DNA of 64,000 nucleotides, from assembly GCA_964631235.1 (NCBI GenBank), contig CAZVZX010000010.1:1-64000 (forward strand), written 5' to 3'. The notes under the pieces are model-generated. The model ran no database searches. It was not told the origin of the DNA and worked only from the letters and a program-made list of their open reading frames with translations. Position 1 is the stretch's first letter. Every line of letters begins with the position of its first letter. The position numbers and the translations under genes were made by a program. Source of the DNA: JARKPK01 sp964631235 (GTDB lineage: Bacteria; Planctomycetota; Planctomycetia; Pirellulales; Thermoguttaceae). Shown here in pieces: positions 1 to 7,939 of this stretch.

Positions 1-220
1 GAGTCGCGCCCCAGCGCTGAGCGATGCGCGACAGCAGCTCTTGCTCCCAGCGCCGCCGATCTTCCATTGCGGCGCGCTCGATCGCCGCCGCCAGCGCCGA
101 CGAGGCCAACAGTTCCCGCCGCGAAACCCGGCCGGCAGAACCTTCGACACGCGCCGAACGGCATCCTGCCGCCGACGCTGGCGTTGCCTTCCGGTGAATT
201 CGTCGAATCGGCTCGCTCAT
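1..220 (-). CDS. N-terminal part of an unidentified protein, cut by the window edge
   Basis: An open frame reads leftwards from an ATG at 218-220 to the window edge with no stop, giving 73 residues. A good Shine-Dalgarno (GGAGG, 8 bases before the ATG) supports the start. Around residues 32-45 there is an SRRELLASSALAAA stretch, which resembles a Tat-type signal but has a short hydrophobic part. A charged, probably helical segment follows (MEDRRRWEQELLSRIAQRW). It lies 121 bases downstream of a Tat-exported oxidoreductase on the same strand and may share its transcript. The family was not recognised and most of the protein lies outside the window. Confidence 0.55.
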   Translation of the reverse strand, partial: MSEPIRRIHRKATPASAAGCRSARVEGSAGRVSRRELLASSALAAAIERAAMEDRRRWEQELLSRIAQRWGAT

Positions 221-341
221 GGCGTTTGCCTCCGTATCCAGCGCGCCCCGTTTCGTTTTCCCTTATGCAGCGAGAACGTCCCCGCTGCCGTCATAAAGGA
301 ACGCCTTCGGATCGGTTCCGCGGCATCGGAGGTTGGGCTGA

Positions 342-1676
342 TCAAAGCACTTTGGTGAACCCCGGGATGGCAACCGGGTACTTGCCGTGTTCGTCGGGAA
401 CGACCGGCGGCGGCGTTTCGAGCGTGAACTGCTCGATTCCTGGCGCCAGCTCGACGTTGCTGGCCATGGCATCTTTCCAAGTGATCTCCTTGCCCGATTC
501 GCTCGCCATGCGGCCCAAAATACCGACCATGGCGGCATAGGCGCAGCGTTCGGCTTCATTGTAGGGGCGGTCTTCGCGAATGGCGGCAAAAAGCAGATCG
601 TGCTCGTGCTGATAATGATTGTGCGGCGGTCCCTCATAGCGCCAAATCATGTTTTCGGGCACGATCCGATGACCGCGGTAGATCTTCGGGTCGGTGATGC
701 CTTCGCCCAGCACGGCCGCGCCCTTAGTGCCGTGGATCACATCGCCGAAAAAGCCCCAGCAGTCGGCCATGTGCCTGCCCTGCGCGAAAAGCCGAGTGCC
801 GTCTTCGAAGCTGTACTCGACGGCATAATGGTCGAACAACTGATCCGGTTGCGTGCGCTGCTGGCGGCCGCCCTGGCCTTGGGCGGAAACCGGCCAGGCA
901 TTCTTCACCCAGCAGCACACATCGAGGTTGTGGATCAGCCAATCGAGCAAAAAGCTGCCGTTGAGCCACGTGAAGCACGAATAGTTGCGGACCTGATGAG
1001 CCATCTCTGTGGCCCCGGCCGGTTTGGGCGAAAACCCTACCGGCCCGTGACAACGATAGGCCCAACAGGTGATCACGTCGCCGATGGCCCCCTGATGGAT
1101 TTGGGCCACCGCTTCTTCCAATGGCCGATAGTGCCGGCTCATCAATCCGCCGGCGATTTTCAAGTTCTTCGCCTCGGCCGCCTTGCCTGCCTTGAGCACC
1201 CGCCGCACGCCCGGTGCGTCAACGCCGAACGACTTCTCCATGAACACATGACATCCTCGCTCGACGGCATACTCCAAGTGCATTGGGCGGAAGGCCGGCG
1301 GAGTACACAACAGAGCCACGCCCCCGGGTGCGATGGCGTCAATCGCCTTGCGATAGGCGTCGAAACCGATGTAGCGCCGGTCTTCCAAAGCGATCTTGTC
1401 CGCGTGGTTCTTTTCGAGATTGGCGATACTGCTTTTGATTCGATTCTCGAAGACGTCGGCCACCGCCCAAAGCTTCGTCGGTCCGGCGGTGGAAAGGGCG
1501 TTGTGTGCCGCACCGGTGCCGCGACCGCCGCAACCGATCAATGCCACTTTCAGCTCATTGTTCTCCGCGGCATGGGCGCGGGGAATCCAGGCCGAGGCCA
1601 AGGCCGAACCGGCCGCCAGACGGCCCGAGATACCCAAGAATTGGCGACGCGACTTCTGTTCGCTGCGATCTGTCAT
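342..1676 (-). CDS. Tat-exported Gfo/Idh/MocA family oxidoreductase
   Basis: The 444-residue protein begins with a twin-arginine signal (SRRQFLGISG near residue 10) ending in AHA-A, then a Rossmann start (LKVALIGCGGRGTGAAHNA) that binds NAD(P). The family oxidises or reduces sugars, inositols and related compounds; the substrate cannot be read from the sequence. Where the family usually has EKP after the third beta strand, this protein has MEKSFGVD: the lysine is kept and the proline lost. The C-terminal half (YRCHGPVGFSPKP, HNLDVCCWVKNAWP) looks like the substrate domain of planctomycete-type members. The start is supported by GGGAG 8-9 bases upstream. The protein probably acts outside the cytoplasmic membrane. 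The family call is firm. Confidence 0.93.
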   Translation of the reverse strand: MTDRSEQKSRRQFLGISGRLAAGSALASAWIPRAHAAENNELKVALIGCGGRGTGAAHNALSTAGPTKLWAVADVFENRIKSSIANLEKNHADKIALEDRRYIGFDAYRKAIDAIAPGGVALLCTPPAFRPMHLEYAVERGCHVFMEKSFGVDAPGVRRVLKAGKAAEAKNLKIAGGLMSRHYRPLEEAVAQIHQGAIGDVITCWAYRCHGPVGFSPKPAGATEMAHQVRNYSCFTWLNGSFLLDWLIHNLDVCCWVKNAWPVSAQGQGGRQQRTQPDQLFDHYAVEYSFEDGTRLFAQGRHMADCWGFFGDVIHGTKGAAVLGEGITDPKIYRGHRIVPENMIWRYEGPPHNHYQHEHDLLFAAIREDRPYNEAERCAYAAMVGILGRMASESGKEITWKDAMASNVELAPGIEQFTLETPPPVVPDEHGKYPVAIPGFTKVL

Positions 1677-1840
1677 GGATCAACTCTCCCGATGAAGGCG
1701 TGCTCGATCGGCACACGGACTGCGAGGCAAACGCGGTGGGTCCGGGATCGACCGTCGCGACTTCAACGTCGGAACGGCGATCCCGGTCGAATCACAGCCG
1801 CATCGTAATCCGCGGTCATCGGAGAGTCAATCAAACAGAA

Positions 1841-1857
1841 CGCCCGGCGGGCCGCCG
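1841..1857 (-). terminator. possible intrinsic terminator after the PEP-CTERM gene
   Basis: Directly after the TGA at 1858-1860, the minus strand reads CGGCGGCCCGCCG, a perfect short GC stem, followed by GGCGTTCTGTTTG, which is only moderately T-rich. Placement is ideal, but the weak T-run makes the call tentative. Confidence 0.35.
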
Positions 1858-2772
1858 TCAGGGCGAAACTATTTGGGGGCGACGCCGCCGGAATCCGTAC
1901 AGCCCGACGGCCGCCGCGGTTGCAACCAGCGCCCACGTGCTCGGTTCGGGCACGGGATTGACGATTACATCGTCGAGCACTAGTTCGGTCGTGGCTGGCC
2001 CGCCGAAAGGCGACAAATCGACATGCCCCCAGTTGTAGAACTCCACACTGATCGGCAGGGCGGGGTTCAACGGCGTCATCAGAAATTCATACCGGGTTGA
2101 CGCCCCGTACATCCCGGCAACCGAACCGGGAACCGCGAAATACTGAATCGGATCGCCCGGCAAGACGTTCGTTACCCGCAGGCCGAAAATCCCCTCGTTG
2201 CCGGCGAAGGGGAACGCAGCGGCATCTTCGCCGGAAACCCAAAAGCTCAATAGGTACGATGGCGCCGGGGTCAAGTGCGTCGGCACCGTCTGCCGCAACA
2301 CGACCGGCGCGCCGTGCCAGGGTGAAAACGTCGGGCTTCCCGGAAATACGACCTCGCGCGACGGCAAGAAGGTCGGTGGCAGATCCACCAGAGTCACTCC
2401 ATTGCCAAAATAGACCGCTGCCTGCCCGTGCGGCAGCGTATCCGATTGTGCCAAGCCGGAGGGCGGAACCGGACCATCGGAGCCCCAATAGGCGTAGTTG
2501 GACGACGGCCCAAGCGTCGTCCAGCCCGTCGGCACTCCGAACGGCGTAAGCGTCGTTCCCGTCGCCCAAAATACGTAGTTCGACGGGCCGGGCAACGGGG
2601 CGCCGATCTCGAAACTCCCGTTGACGACCAAGTTGCCCACATGCGTGCCGAGCTGTGGCCCGACCGGCAGAAGCGTTAGTGCCCCGAGGGCTGAAGAGGC
2701 TGTCGTCGAACACGCGACGAGCATAGCCAACGTCGCCCACCGAACGCTTGCGAAGAAACCTTGCGACTTCAT
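1858..2772 (-). CDS. secreted PEP-CTERM sorting-domain protein
   Basis: The 304-residue protein has an N-terminal signal peptide (hydrophobic stretch at about residues 11-31). A body rich in Gly, Pro, Ser and aromatic residues opens with NLVVNGSFEIG, typical of secreted jelly-roll or DUF642-like domains. The C terminus has the classic PEP-CTERM tripartite signal: VPEPSTWALV, a hydrophobic helix and a basic end (YGFRRRRP). Proteins of this class are exported and processed by exosortase, then carried to the envelope or matrix. The role of this one is unknown. The start ATG has GGGAGG 7 bases upstream. No exosortase gene lies in the window. A long leader with an inverted repeat (2869-2956) precedes the gene. 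Confidence 0.9.
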   Translation of the reverse strand: MKSQGFFASVRWATLAMLVACSTTASSALGALTLLPVGPQLGTHVGNLVVNGSFEIGAPLPGPSNYVFWATGTTLTPFGVPTGWTTLGPSSNYAYWGSDGPVPPSGLAQSDTLPHGQAAVYFGNGVTLVDLPPTFLPSREVVFPGSPTFSPWHGAPVVLRQTVPTHLTPAPSYLLSFWVSGEDAAAFPFAGNEGIFGLRVTNVLPGDPIQYFAVPGSVAGMYGASTRYEFLMTPLNPALPISVEFYNWGHVDLSPFGGPATTELVLDDVIVNPVPEPSTWALVATAAAVGLYGFRRRRPQIVSP

Positions 2773-3627
2773 GGCAGAACCTCCCGAAACCCAAACTCTG
2801 CGTCGCCGCTTCTATCCGAAGGGGGAAGAGAACTTGGTGACGAGATGTTGCCGAGAAGCCGCGGCGACCAAGAGCTTACGGGAACAATCTCGACACCCGG
2901 AAAGCGTCCGCACCGGAACGCCGTCGAGAAAGAAAACGCCTCGTCGTAAGCTCTTGTGATGCGATGCGAGAACCGTCGGCCGCGCGTCGGACGCTGCCGG
3001 TTGCGTTCTGCTCGCAATTCCGCACCCGAGACGTAGGGTGCTTGCGACACTGAACCTCGCGCGGCCGGCCGTTGAAAATAATAAAGACAAAACCATAGCA
3101 GTCTATTTTGTCTGTCAATTTTGACATTCCTCTAACATCACCGTCCTTCGGCGAATTAGGCCTACCGAACGGAAATGCATGATTGGAAACGATTTCATGC
3201 GACAAGTCTCATTCAGTTCGCGCCCTGCCCGTCCGAAGCGCGCACAGGGAACAGCGGAACGGACACTTTGGTTCGTTAGACAATCAATTCGGTCGTTGTT
3301 CTTCTGGTAACGCGGCGCGACGAATTGCGAAATAGTCCCCAAGACGCAAAGTAAAATCGGCACAAGGCTTACGACAACGATTGATGGCGGCGGGACCATC
3401 TCGGAAGATCGGCGGAGCGAGCGACGGTTTTGTCGCTTCGGTGGCAGGTCGGCGAGTAGAGGTCAAGTCGGGGATGGTCGTTCAGCGGAGGTCCATCGTC
3501 GCAATCGGGCGGCAGAATCGCCCCCTGGCACATTCCTCGGTGAACCGCGATCGCTACGATGGCCCCGTGGGCAACGCAGAATATTTGATCTTGGTTCGCC
3601 CATTCGGTTGCGGGTATCCTTCCGCGT
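2773..3627. other. 855-base intergenic region between divergent genes
   Basis: No convincing gene is seen. It contains a 12-bp inverted repeat at 2869-2956. At 3075-3130 there is an AT-rich patch whose minus strand reads TTGACA, 15 bases, TATGGT, a possible promoter for the PEP-CTERM gene. GACAAAA/TTTTGTC arms (3086-3092 and 3106-3112) overlap this patch. Confidence 0.5.
2869..2956. repeat. 12-bp inverted repeat with 64-base spacer in the PEP-CTERM leader
   Basis: CAAGAGCTTACG at 2869-2880 is the exact reverse complement of CGTAAGCTCTTG at 2945-2956. The pair sits about 100-180 bases upstream of the PEP-CTERM start codon. It could fold as a long-range RNA stem in the leader or be a paired protein-binding site. 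Function is inferred only. Confidence 0.5.
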
Positions 3628-4683
3628 GTGAAGATCGCGGTTTTCTTGCCCAATTGGCTCGGCGATTTGGTAATGGCGACTCCGGCGCTTCGGGCGCTGC
3701 GTCGTTTGTACGGGTGCCGCGCGCAGATTTCGGGCGTGGTCCGGCCTCATTTGGTCGAGGTGTTGGCCGGCACCGATTTTCTCGACGAGCAATTCCCCTA
3801 TGATCCCCGCTCGCCCGAACCGCAGCAGCGCCGTTGGGCCCTGGTGCGTTGGATGCGCGAGCGGCAGTTCGATTTGTGCCTGCTGCTGACGCATTCGTTT
3901 GACACCGCCCTGATCGCCCGGTTGGGCGGGGCGACGGCTCGGGTGGGCTACGCCCGAAACTTCCGCGGTTGGCTGCTCAGTCAACGGCTCATTCCGCAGA
4001 GGTCGGGCGGTCGGATCGTGCCCGAACCAAATGTTCAAACGTACCTGAACCTGGCCGAGGCCGTGGGCTGTCCGCCCGAGCCACCGCGATTGGAATTGCG
4101 GCTCACCCCTGAAGAAATCGCCCGCGGCGACAGCGCCTGGCAAACCCTCGATTTGCGCGGCGACGGACGGGTGGTGGCGTTGAACAACAGCGGGGCCTAC
4201 GGGGCGGCCAAGCGATGGCCCAACGAGCATTGTTCGGCGCTGGCGCGGCGCATCGCCGAAGAGCTCGATCACGACGTACTGGTCATATGCGGACCGGCCG
4301 AACGCGACGCCGCCCGACAGATCGCCCAACAGGCCGATCATCGCCGCGTGAAATCGCTCGATTCGCTGCCGCCGAGCATCGGGCTGACCAAGGCCTGCCT
4401 GGCGCGATGCCGTTTGACTGTCTCCACCGATAGCGGGCCGCGCCACGTCGCCGCCGCGTTCGGTCGCCCGGTTGTTACCTTGATGGGCCCCACGCTTTCC
4501 ATCTGGATCGAAAACCCGCTGGTCCGCGGCGTCGATCTCCGCGTGCCGTTGGAGTGTTCGGGCTGCGGGCGGCGACAATGCCCGCTGGGGCATCATCGCT
4601 GCATGCGCGATCTGACGCCCGAGTTGGTCTTCGAACATACGGCCGAACTGCTCCGCCACGAGGCCGTTCGCGGAGCCGCCTAA
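3628..4683 (+). CDS. waaF: glycosyltransferase family 9, lipopolysaccharide heptosyltransferase II type
   Basis: The 351-residue protein follows the heptosyltransferase pattern. It starts KIAVFLPNWLGDLVMATPAL, has a central VALNNSGAYGAAKRWP segment, and a nucleotide-sugar site STDSGPRHVAAAFGRPVV at about residues 270-287, followed by TLMGPT. The C-terminal cysteine-rich part (CSGCGRRQCPLGHHRC) is common in the heptosyltransferase II branch. The enzyme would add a heptose from ADP-heptose to the lipid A core at the cytoplasmic face of the inner membrane. The start is GTG, placed so that the protein begins at the conserved first strand; no clear ribosome binding site is visible. A GT4 gene follows after 28 bases, so the two probably form an operon for envelope glycan assembly. 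The symbol is by family type; acceptor specificity is not proven. Confidence 0.88.
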   Translation: MKIAVFLPNWLGDLVMATPALRALRRLYGCRAQISGVVRPHLVEVLAGTDFLDEQFPYDPRSPEPQQRRWALVRWMRERQFDLCLLLTHSFDTALIARLGGATARVGYARNFRGWLLSQRLIPQRSGGRIVPEPNVQTYLNLAEAVGCPPEPPRLELRLTPEEIARGDSAWQTLDLRGDGRVVALNNSGAYGAAKRWPNEHCSALARRIAEELDHDVLVICGPAERDAARQIAQQADHRRVKSLDSLPPSIGLTKACLARCRLTVSTDSGPRHVAAAFGRPVVTLMGPTLSIWIENPLVRGVDLRVPLECSGCGRRQCPLGHHRCMRDLTPELVFEHTAELLRHEAVRGAA

Positions 4684-4711
4684 AGTATTGCTTCCTTGCC
4701 GGGGGAAAACG

Positions 4712-5866
4712 ATGCGCATCGGTGTGGCGATTGCCCAATTCGATCCGCAGCGCGGCGGCGCCGAGTATTGGACGTTCCGCCATGTGAAGCAACTGATCGC
4801 CGACGGCCACGAGGTTCACGTGGCGGCCCTCGGTTTCGCCGCGGGGCACGGGCTGCCGATCGCGGCCCACCGCATCCCCGCCGCCGCTTCACCCTTGGCC
4901 CGAGCCGCCGCGGCCGAACGCATCCTTCGACCGTTGAACCTCGACGTGGTTCACGATATGGGCCTCGGCTGGTTCGGCCGCGTGTTTCAATCGGAAGACG
5001 GATCTCGGGCGGCACAGTGGGAACGCAATCTTGCGATGCTGCCGCCGGCGTTGCGGCCGATCAAACGACTGCTGATGCGCTGGCTTCCGCGCTACGTCGG
5101 CCAGCGCCGTTTGATGGACCGGCAGTATTCCGACCCGCGGCGACTGATCATCGCCATTTCGCGGATGTGCGCAGACGACTATCGACACCGGCACGGCGTG
5201 GCCGACGACCGGCTGCGGGTGGTTTATCACGGGGTCGAAACCGACCGCTACACGCCCGACCGCTGTGCCGCGCTGCGTCCGGCCGCGCGCCGACAGTTGC
5301 AACTGCGCGATGATCAATTGGCCGTGCTTTTTGTGGGTCACGACTATCGCCGCAAGGGGCTGGCTGCGGCCGCCGGCGCGATCGAACGGCTGGCTGCCCG
5401 CGGAATCGATGCGCGGTTGTTGGTCGTCGGCGGCAATCATCGCGGGCAGCGGTTGCCGTCTCGGCCGCTTCGCGCCGGCCTGATTTTGCCCGTCGGGGCC
5501 CAAAGCGATCCGTTGCCCTACTATGCGGCGGCCGACGTATTCGTGCTCCCGTCGTACTACGATCCCTTTGGGCTGGTCGTGCTGGAAGCGGCGGCGTGCG
5601 GCCTGCCGGTGATCACCACCCGATGCACCGGCGCAAGCGAACTGCTCTGCGACGGCCGCGAAGGCTACCTGCTCGAAGATCCCGCGGACGCGGACGCGGC
5701 GGCCGAGCGGCTGGCACGGCTGACCGATCGGCAACGTCGCCGGGCGATGGGAGCGGCTGCCCGGCGCACGGCCGAGGCCTACAGCGTCGAGCGGAACTAC
5801 CGCGAAACGCTGGCGGTTTACGCAGAGGCCATCGAGCGCCGCAAAGCGACGGTGCGTGCGGCATGA
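4712..5866 (+). CDS. glycosyltransferase family 4 (WaaG-like)
   Basis: The 384-residue protein has a GT-B fold. It opens with MRIGVAIAQFDPQRGGAEYW, a GGAE loop near the acceptor site, and contains LAVLFVGHDYRRKGL at about residues 203-217. The donor-binding motif YYDPFGLVVLEAAACGLPV carries the two glutamate-type contacts of GT4. The N-terminal half resembles the WaaG group, which adds a hexose to the LPS core, and the upstream neighbour is a heptosyltransferase-type gene. The start at 4712 has GGGGGAAA just upstream; a TTG eight codons earlier is less likely. Family is certain; sugar and acceptor are inferred from context. Confidence 0.88.
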   Translation: MRIGVAIAQFDPQRGGAEYWTFRHVKQLIADGHEVHVAALGFAAGHGLPIAAHRIPAAASPLARAAAAERILRPLNLDVVHDMGLGWFGRVFQSEDGSRAAQWERNLAMLPPALRPIKRLLMRWLPRYVGQRRLMDRQYSDPRRLIIAISRMCADDYRHRHGVADDRLRVVYHGVETDRYTPDRCAALRPAARRQLQLRDDQLAVLFVGHDYRRKGLAAAAGAIERLAARGIDARLLVVGGNHRGQRLPSRPLRAGLILPVGAQSDPLPYYAAADVFVLPSYYDPFGLVVLEAAACGLPVITTRCTGASELLCDGREGYLLEDPADADAAAERLARLTDRQRRRAMGAAARRTAEAYSVERNYRETLAVYAEAIERRKATVRAA

Positions 5867-5978
5867 AGTTCGTCGCCGCGGTTGAGCCGATTCGCCCCGG
5901 CTCGTTGAGAGCGTCGTTGCGAGATCGCAAGGGCGATCGACACGATAGCGAGTCGTGCTTCGATGGCCAGTCGCGCGA

Positions 5979-6659
5979 TCACTCGTCGGCGTCGGGTTCG
6001 CCGACCGAACGGAGGTAGGCAGCCAACCGATCCTGCAAATCGAGAATAGCCTGCCACGGATGGGCTTCGAGCGTAATCTTATCGCTTTTCGGTTGGGCGC
6101 GTGCTGCCGAAATCACCTGCCTGAGCTTGAGTTGAACATATAAGAGCAACTCGGCCAACTGGGCAGCCTGAGCCGGCGAGAGATCATCGGGCAGTTCCGG
6201 CGGAAGCAAGGTGTGCAGTCGCGCGCGGATTTCGGGATCGCCAAACGATCGCAATTCATTATCGAGGAGGACCGAGCTGGTGTCGGGGCCCGCATCTTCC
6301 ACGTCGAGGACGATGCCCGTGGAAAGCTCGACCTCACGAAGCGCGGCCAAGCGACGGGCGATCTCGTCGCGCGAGCCGAACAGAAGCATGCTTCGCCCGA
6401 GTTGAATCACATCGCCGGGACGCAGCACCCAAATTTGGACGCTTTCGCCATTGATCTTGGTGCCGTTGGTGCTTTGCAGATCGGTAAGGACGAGTCGGCC
6501 GGCGTCTTCTTGAATTTTCAGATGGAAGCGGCTGACCCGTTCGTCGTTCAATTGCACGGTGTTGCCGTCTTCTCGGCCGATAGTGATCGGAGTGGGCAGG
6601 TTTTCAAACGCCCGACCGCGATCCGCCCCGTCGAGTACGCGCAACGTCACCCGAGCCAT
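5979..6659 (-). CDS. FHA domain protein
   Basis: The 226-residue protein has an N-terminal forkhead-associated domain (about residues 5-95). All core residues for phosphothreonine binding are visible: IGREDGN, VSRFHLKI and STNGTKING. The C-terminal half (about 130-226) is helical and charged, with no recognised domain. FHA proteins read Ser/Thr phosphorylation, which is prominent in planctomycetes. No kinase gene is adjacent. Thioredoxin lies 143 bases upstream on the same strand, so co-transcription is possible but the functional link is unclear. Confidence 0.9.
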   Translation of the reverse strand: MARVTLRVLDGADRGRAFENLPTPITIGREDGNTVQLNDERVSRFHLKIQEDAGRLVLTDLQSTNGTKINGESVQIWVLRPGDVIQLGRSMLLFGSRDEIARRLAALREVELSTGIVLDVEDAGPDTSSVLLDNELRSFGDPEIRARLHTLLPPELPDDLSPAQAAQLAELLLYVQLKLRQVISAARAQPKSDKITLEAHPWQAILDLQDRLAAYLRSVGEPDADE

Positions 6660-6802
6660 AGACCCTTCCCAATCGCTGCGATGCCGCGGCAGGCGACCGG
6701 TCCGCCGTGCGGCCGCATTTCGCCTGCCTGCCTACTGCCTTGCCGGAACCGGATGGGGGAAGACACCCATGCCCGCCGGTCCCGCGCCATCGAAAAGAAG
6801 GG

Positions 6803-7129
6803 CTATTTGCCGGCCGCATCCACGGCGGCTTGAAGACGATTCTTCGGTTGAACGCCGACGAAACGATCGACGACTTGCCCGCCCGAAAACACGATCAGCG
6901 TGGGAATGCTGCTGATGCCGTATTGCGCCGGCGTATTCGGGTTGTCGTCGATGTTCATTTTCACGACTTTGGCTTTCCCGGCGTTCTCGGCCGCCAATTC
7001 CTCGATCACCGGAGTCAGCATGCGGCACGGACCGCACCACGGAGCCCAAAAGTCCACCAGCACCGGTTGATCGGCTTGGAGCACTTCGGTCTGAAAATTG
7101 GCGTCATTCACTTCGATGGCTTTGCCCAT
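6803..7129 (-). CDS. trxA: thioredoxin
   Basis: The 108-residue protein is standard thioredoxin length and carries the active-site motif FWAPWCGPCRM at about residues 27-37. The cis-proline loop (SSIPTLIVF) and the ending typical of TrxA are present. It reduces protein disulfides in the cytoplasm, taking electrons from thioredoxin reductase. The ATG at 7127-7129 was chosen over an in-frame ATG 20 codons upstream because AGGGAG lies at the right distance and the family begins here. Confidence 0.96.
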   Translation of the reverse strand: MGKAIEVNDANFQTEVLQADQPVLVDFWAPWCGPCRMLTPVIEELAAENAGKAKVVKMNIDDNPNTPAQYGISSIPTLIVFSGGQVVDRFVGVQPKNRLQAAVDAAGK

Positions 7130-7939
7130 CAGATATTCTCCCTGAATTGTTGGCGTCAGACCGTTCTTGTCATTCGTTGAGCGCCTCATCGCCGCTGGCC
7201 GCGGACCGTCCGTTGCCGATGATGGGGCGCCGCAGCTGACTGGCCGCTCACCCTATTGCCGGATTGTTCGAGGCGCCTGGCCGCAATCCGAACAGCGTTG
7301 GCCGCCGTCCGCAACGCAATCATCCACTCAGCTTGCCATTATAGAAGGCGGCCGCACGGCGTCAACGAAGCCCGAAATCCCAACTCTGTCGAGCCGACCG
7401 TATTCCCCGCCAACGGCGATGGCTGTCAACGGCCCGATCCGGCCTCGCCGAACAATGGGTTTTTCCCCCGGGCATTCTCCGAGCAAACGATGTGCAATCG
7501 CGAACGCCGGTTCACGAAGCGGTTGTTCGACAAGGCCGCCCGAACCGGCAACTCCCCCGTGTGCCGCAACCGACGACATTGCCGCTCATTCTCTGCTCAT
7601 CAAACAAGGGTATCATTTCTCCACAGGTGAATCCGCACGTGCGAATCGGCGGGCCGGGCCGATTGATGGCCTAAGCCTTATCGGCGTACACTGGATCGTC
7701 GGCTGCGGTTTTTCGGCGGCAGGCGGCACGGTGTTCCGGCCACGGATCGTTTCGAATGCAACGCCCGCCGGACAAATGCGGCGGCCGCGGTGCAAATCGC
7801 GACAGACGTGCGCGTCGGGCAAGGCAAACAAGTCCGCCAAGCCAACCGAATTGGATCAGACGGGCGAATCAGGAAAACGGTTGATTTCAGCCCGAGTCGG
7901 GCGAGATCGAACGGCATCGGAGTAGAGGAGCGATCGGTT
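7130..7939. other. intergenic region between trxA and a divergent permease gene
   Basis: About 810 bases with no recognisable gene; the open frames here have no family-like sequence and unnatural composition. It must hold the promoters of both flanking genes, but none could be fixed. Confidence 0.5.

Noticed and set aside
387..1808. 473-codon plus-strand open frame
   Set aside because: Antisense to the first Gfo/Idh/MocA gene; composition is that of a shadow frame in GC-rich DNA and no motif is seen.
3381..3803. 140-codon plus-strand frame overlapping the start of the GT9 gene
   Set aside because: It runs out of frame into the GT9 gene and has no recognisable sequence.
3463..4719. 418-codon minus-strand open frame over the GT9 gene
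   Set aside because: Antisense to a gene with clear family motifs; its residues show no domain.
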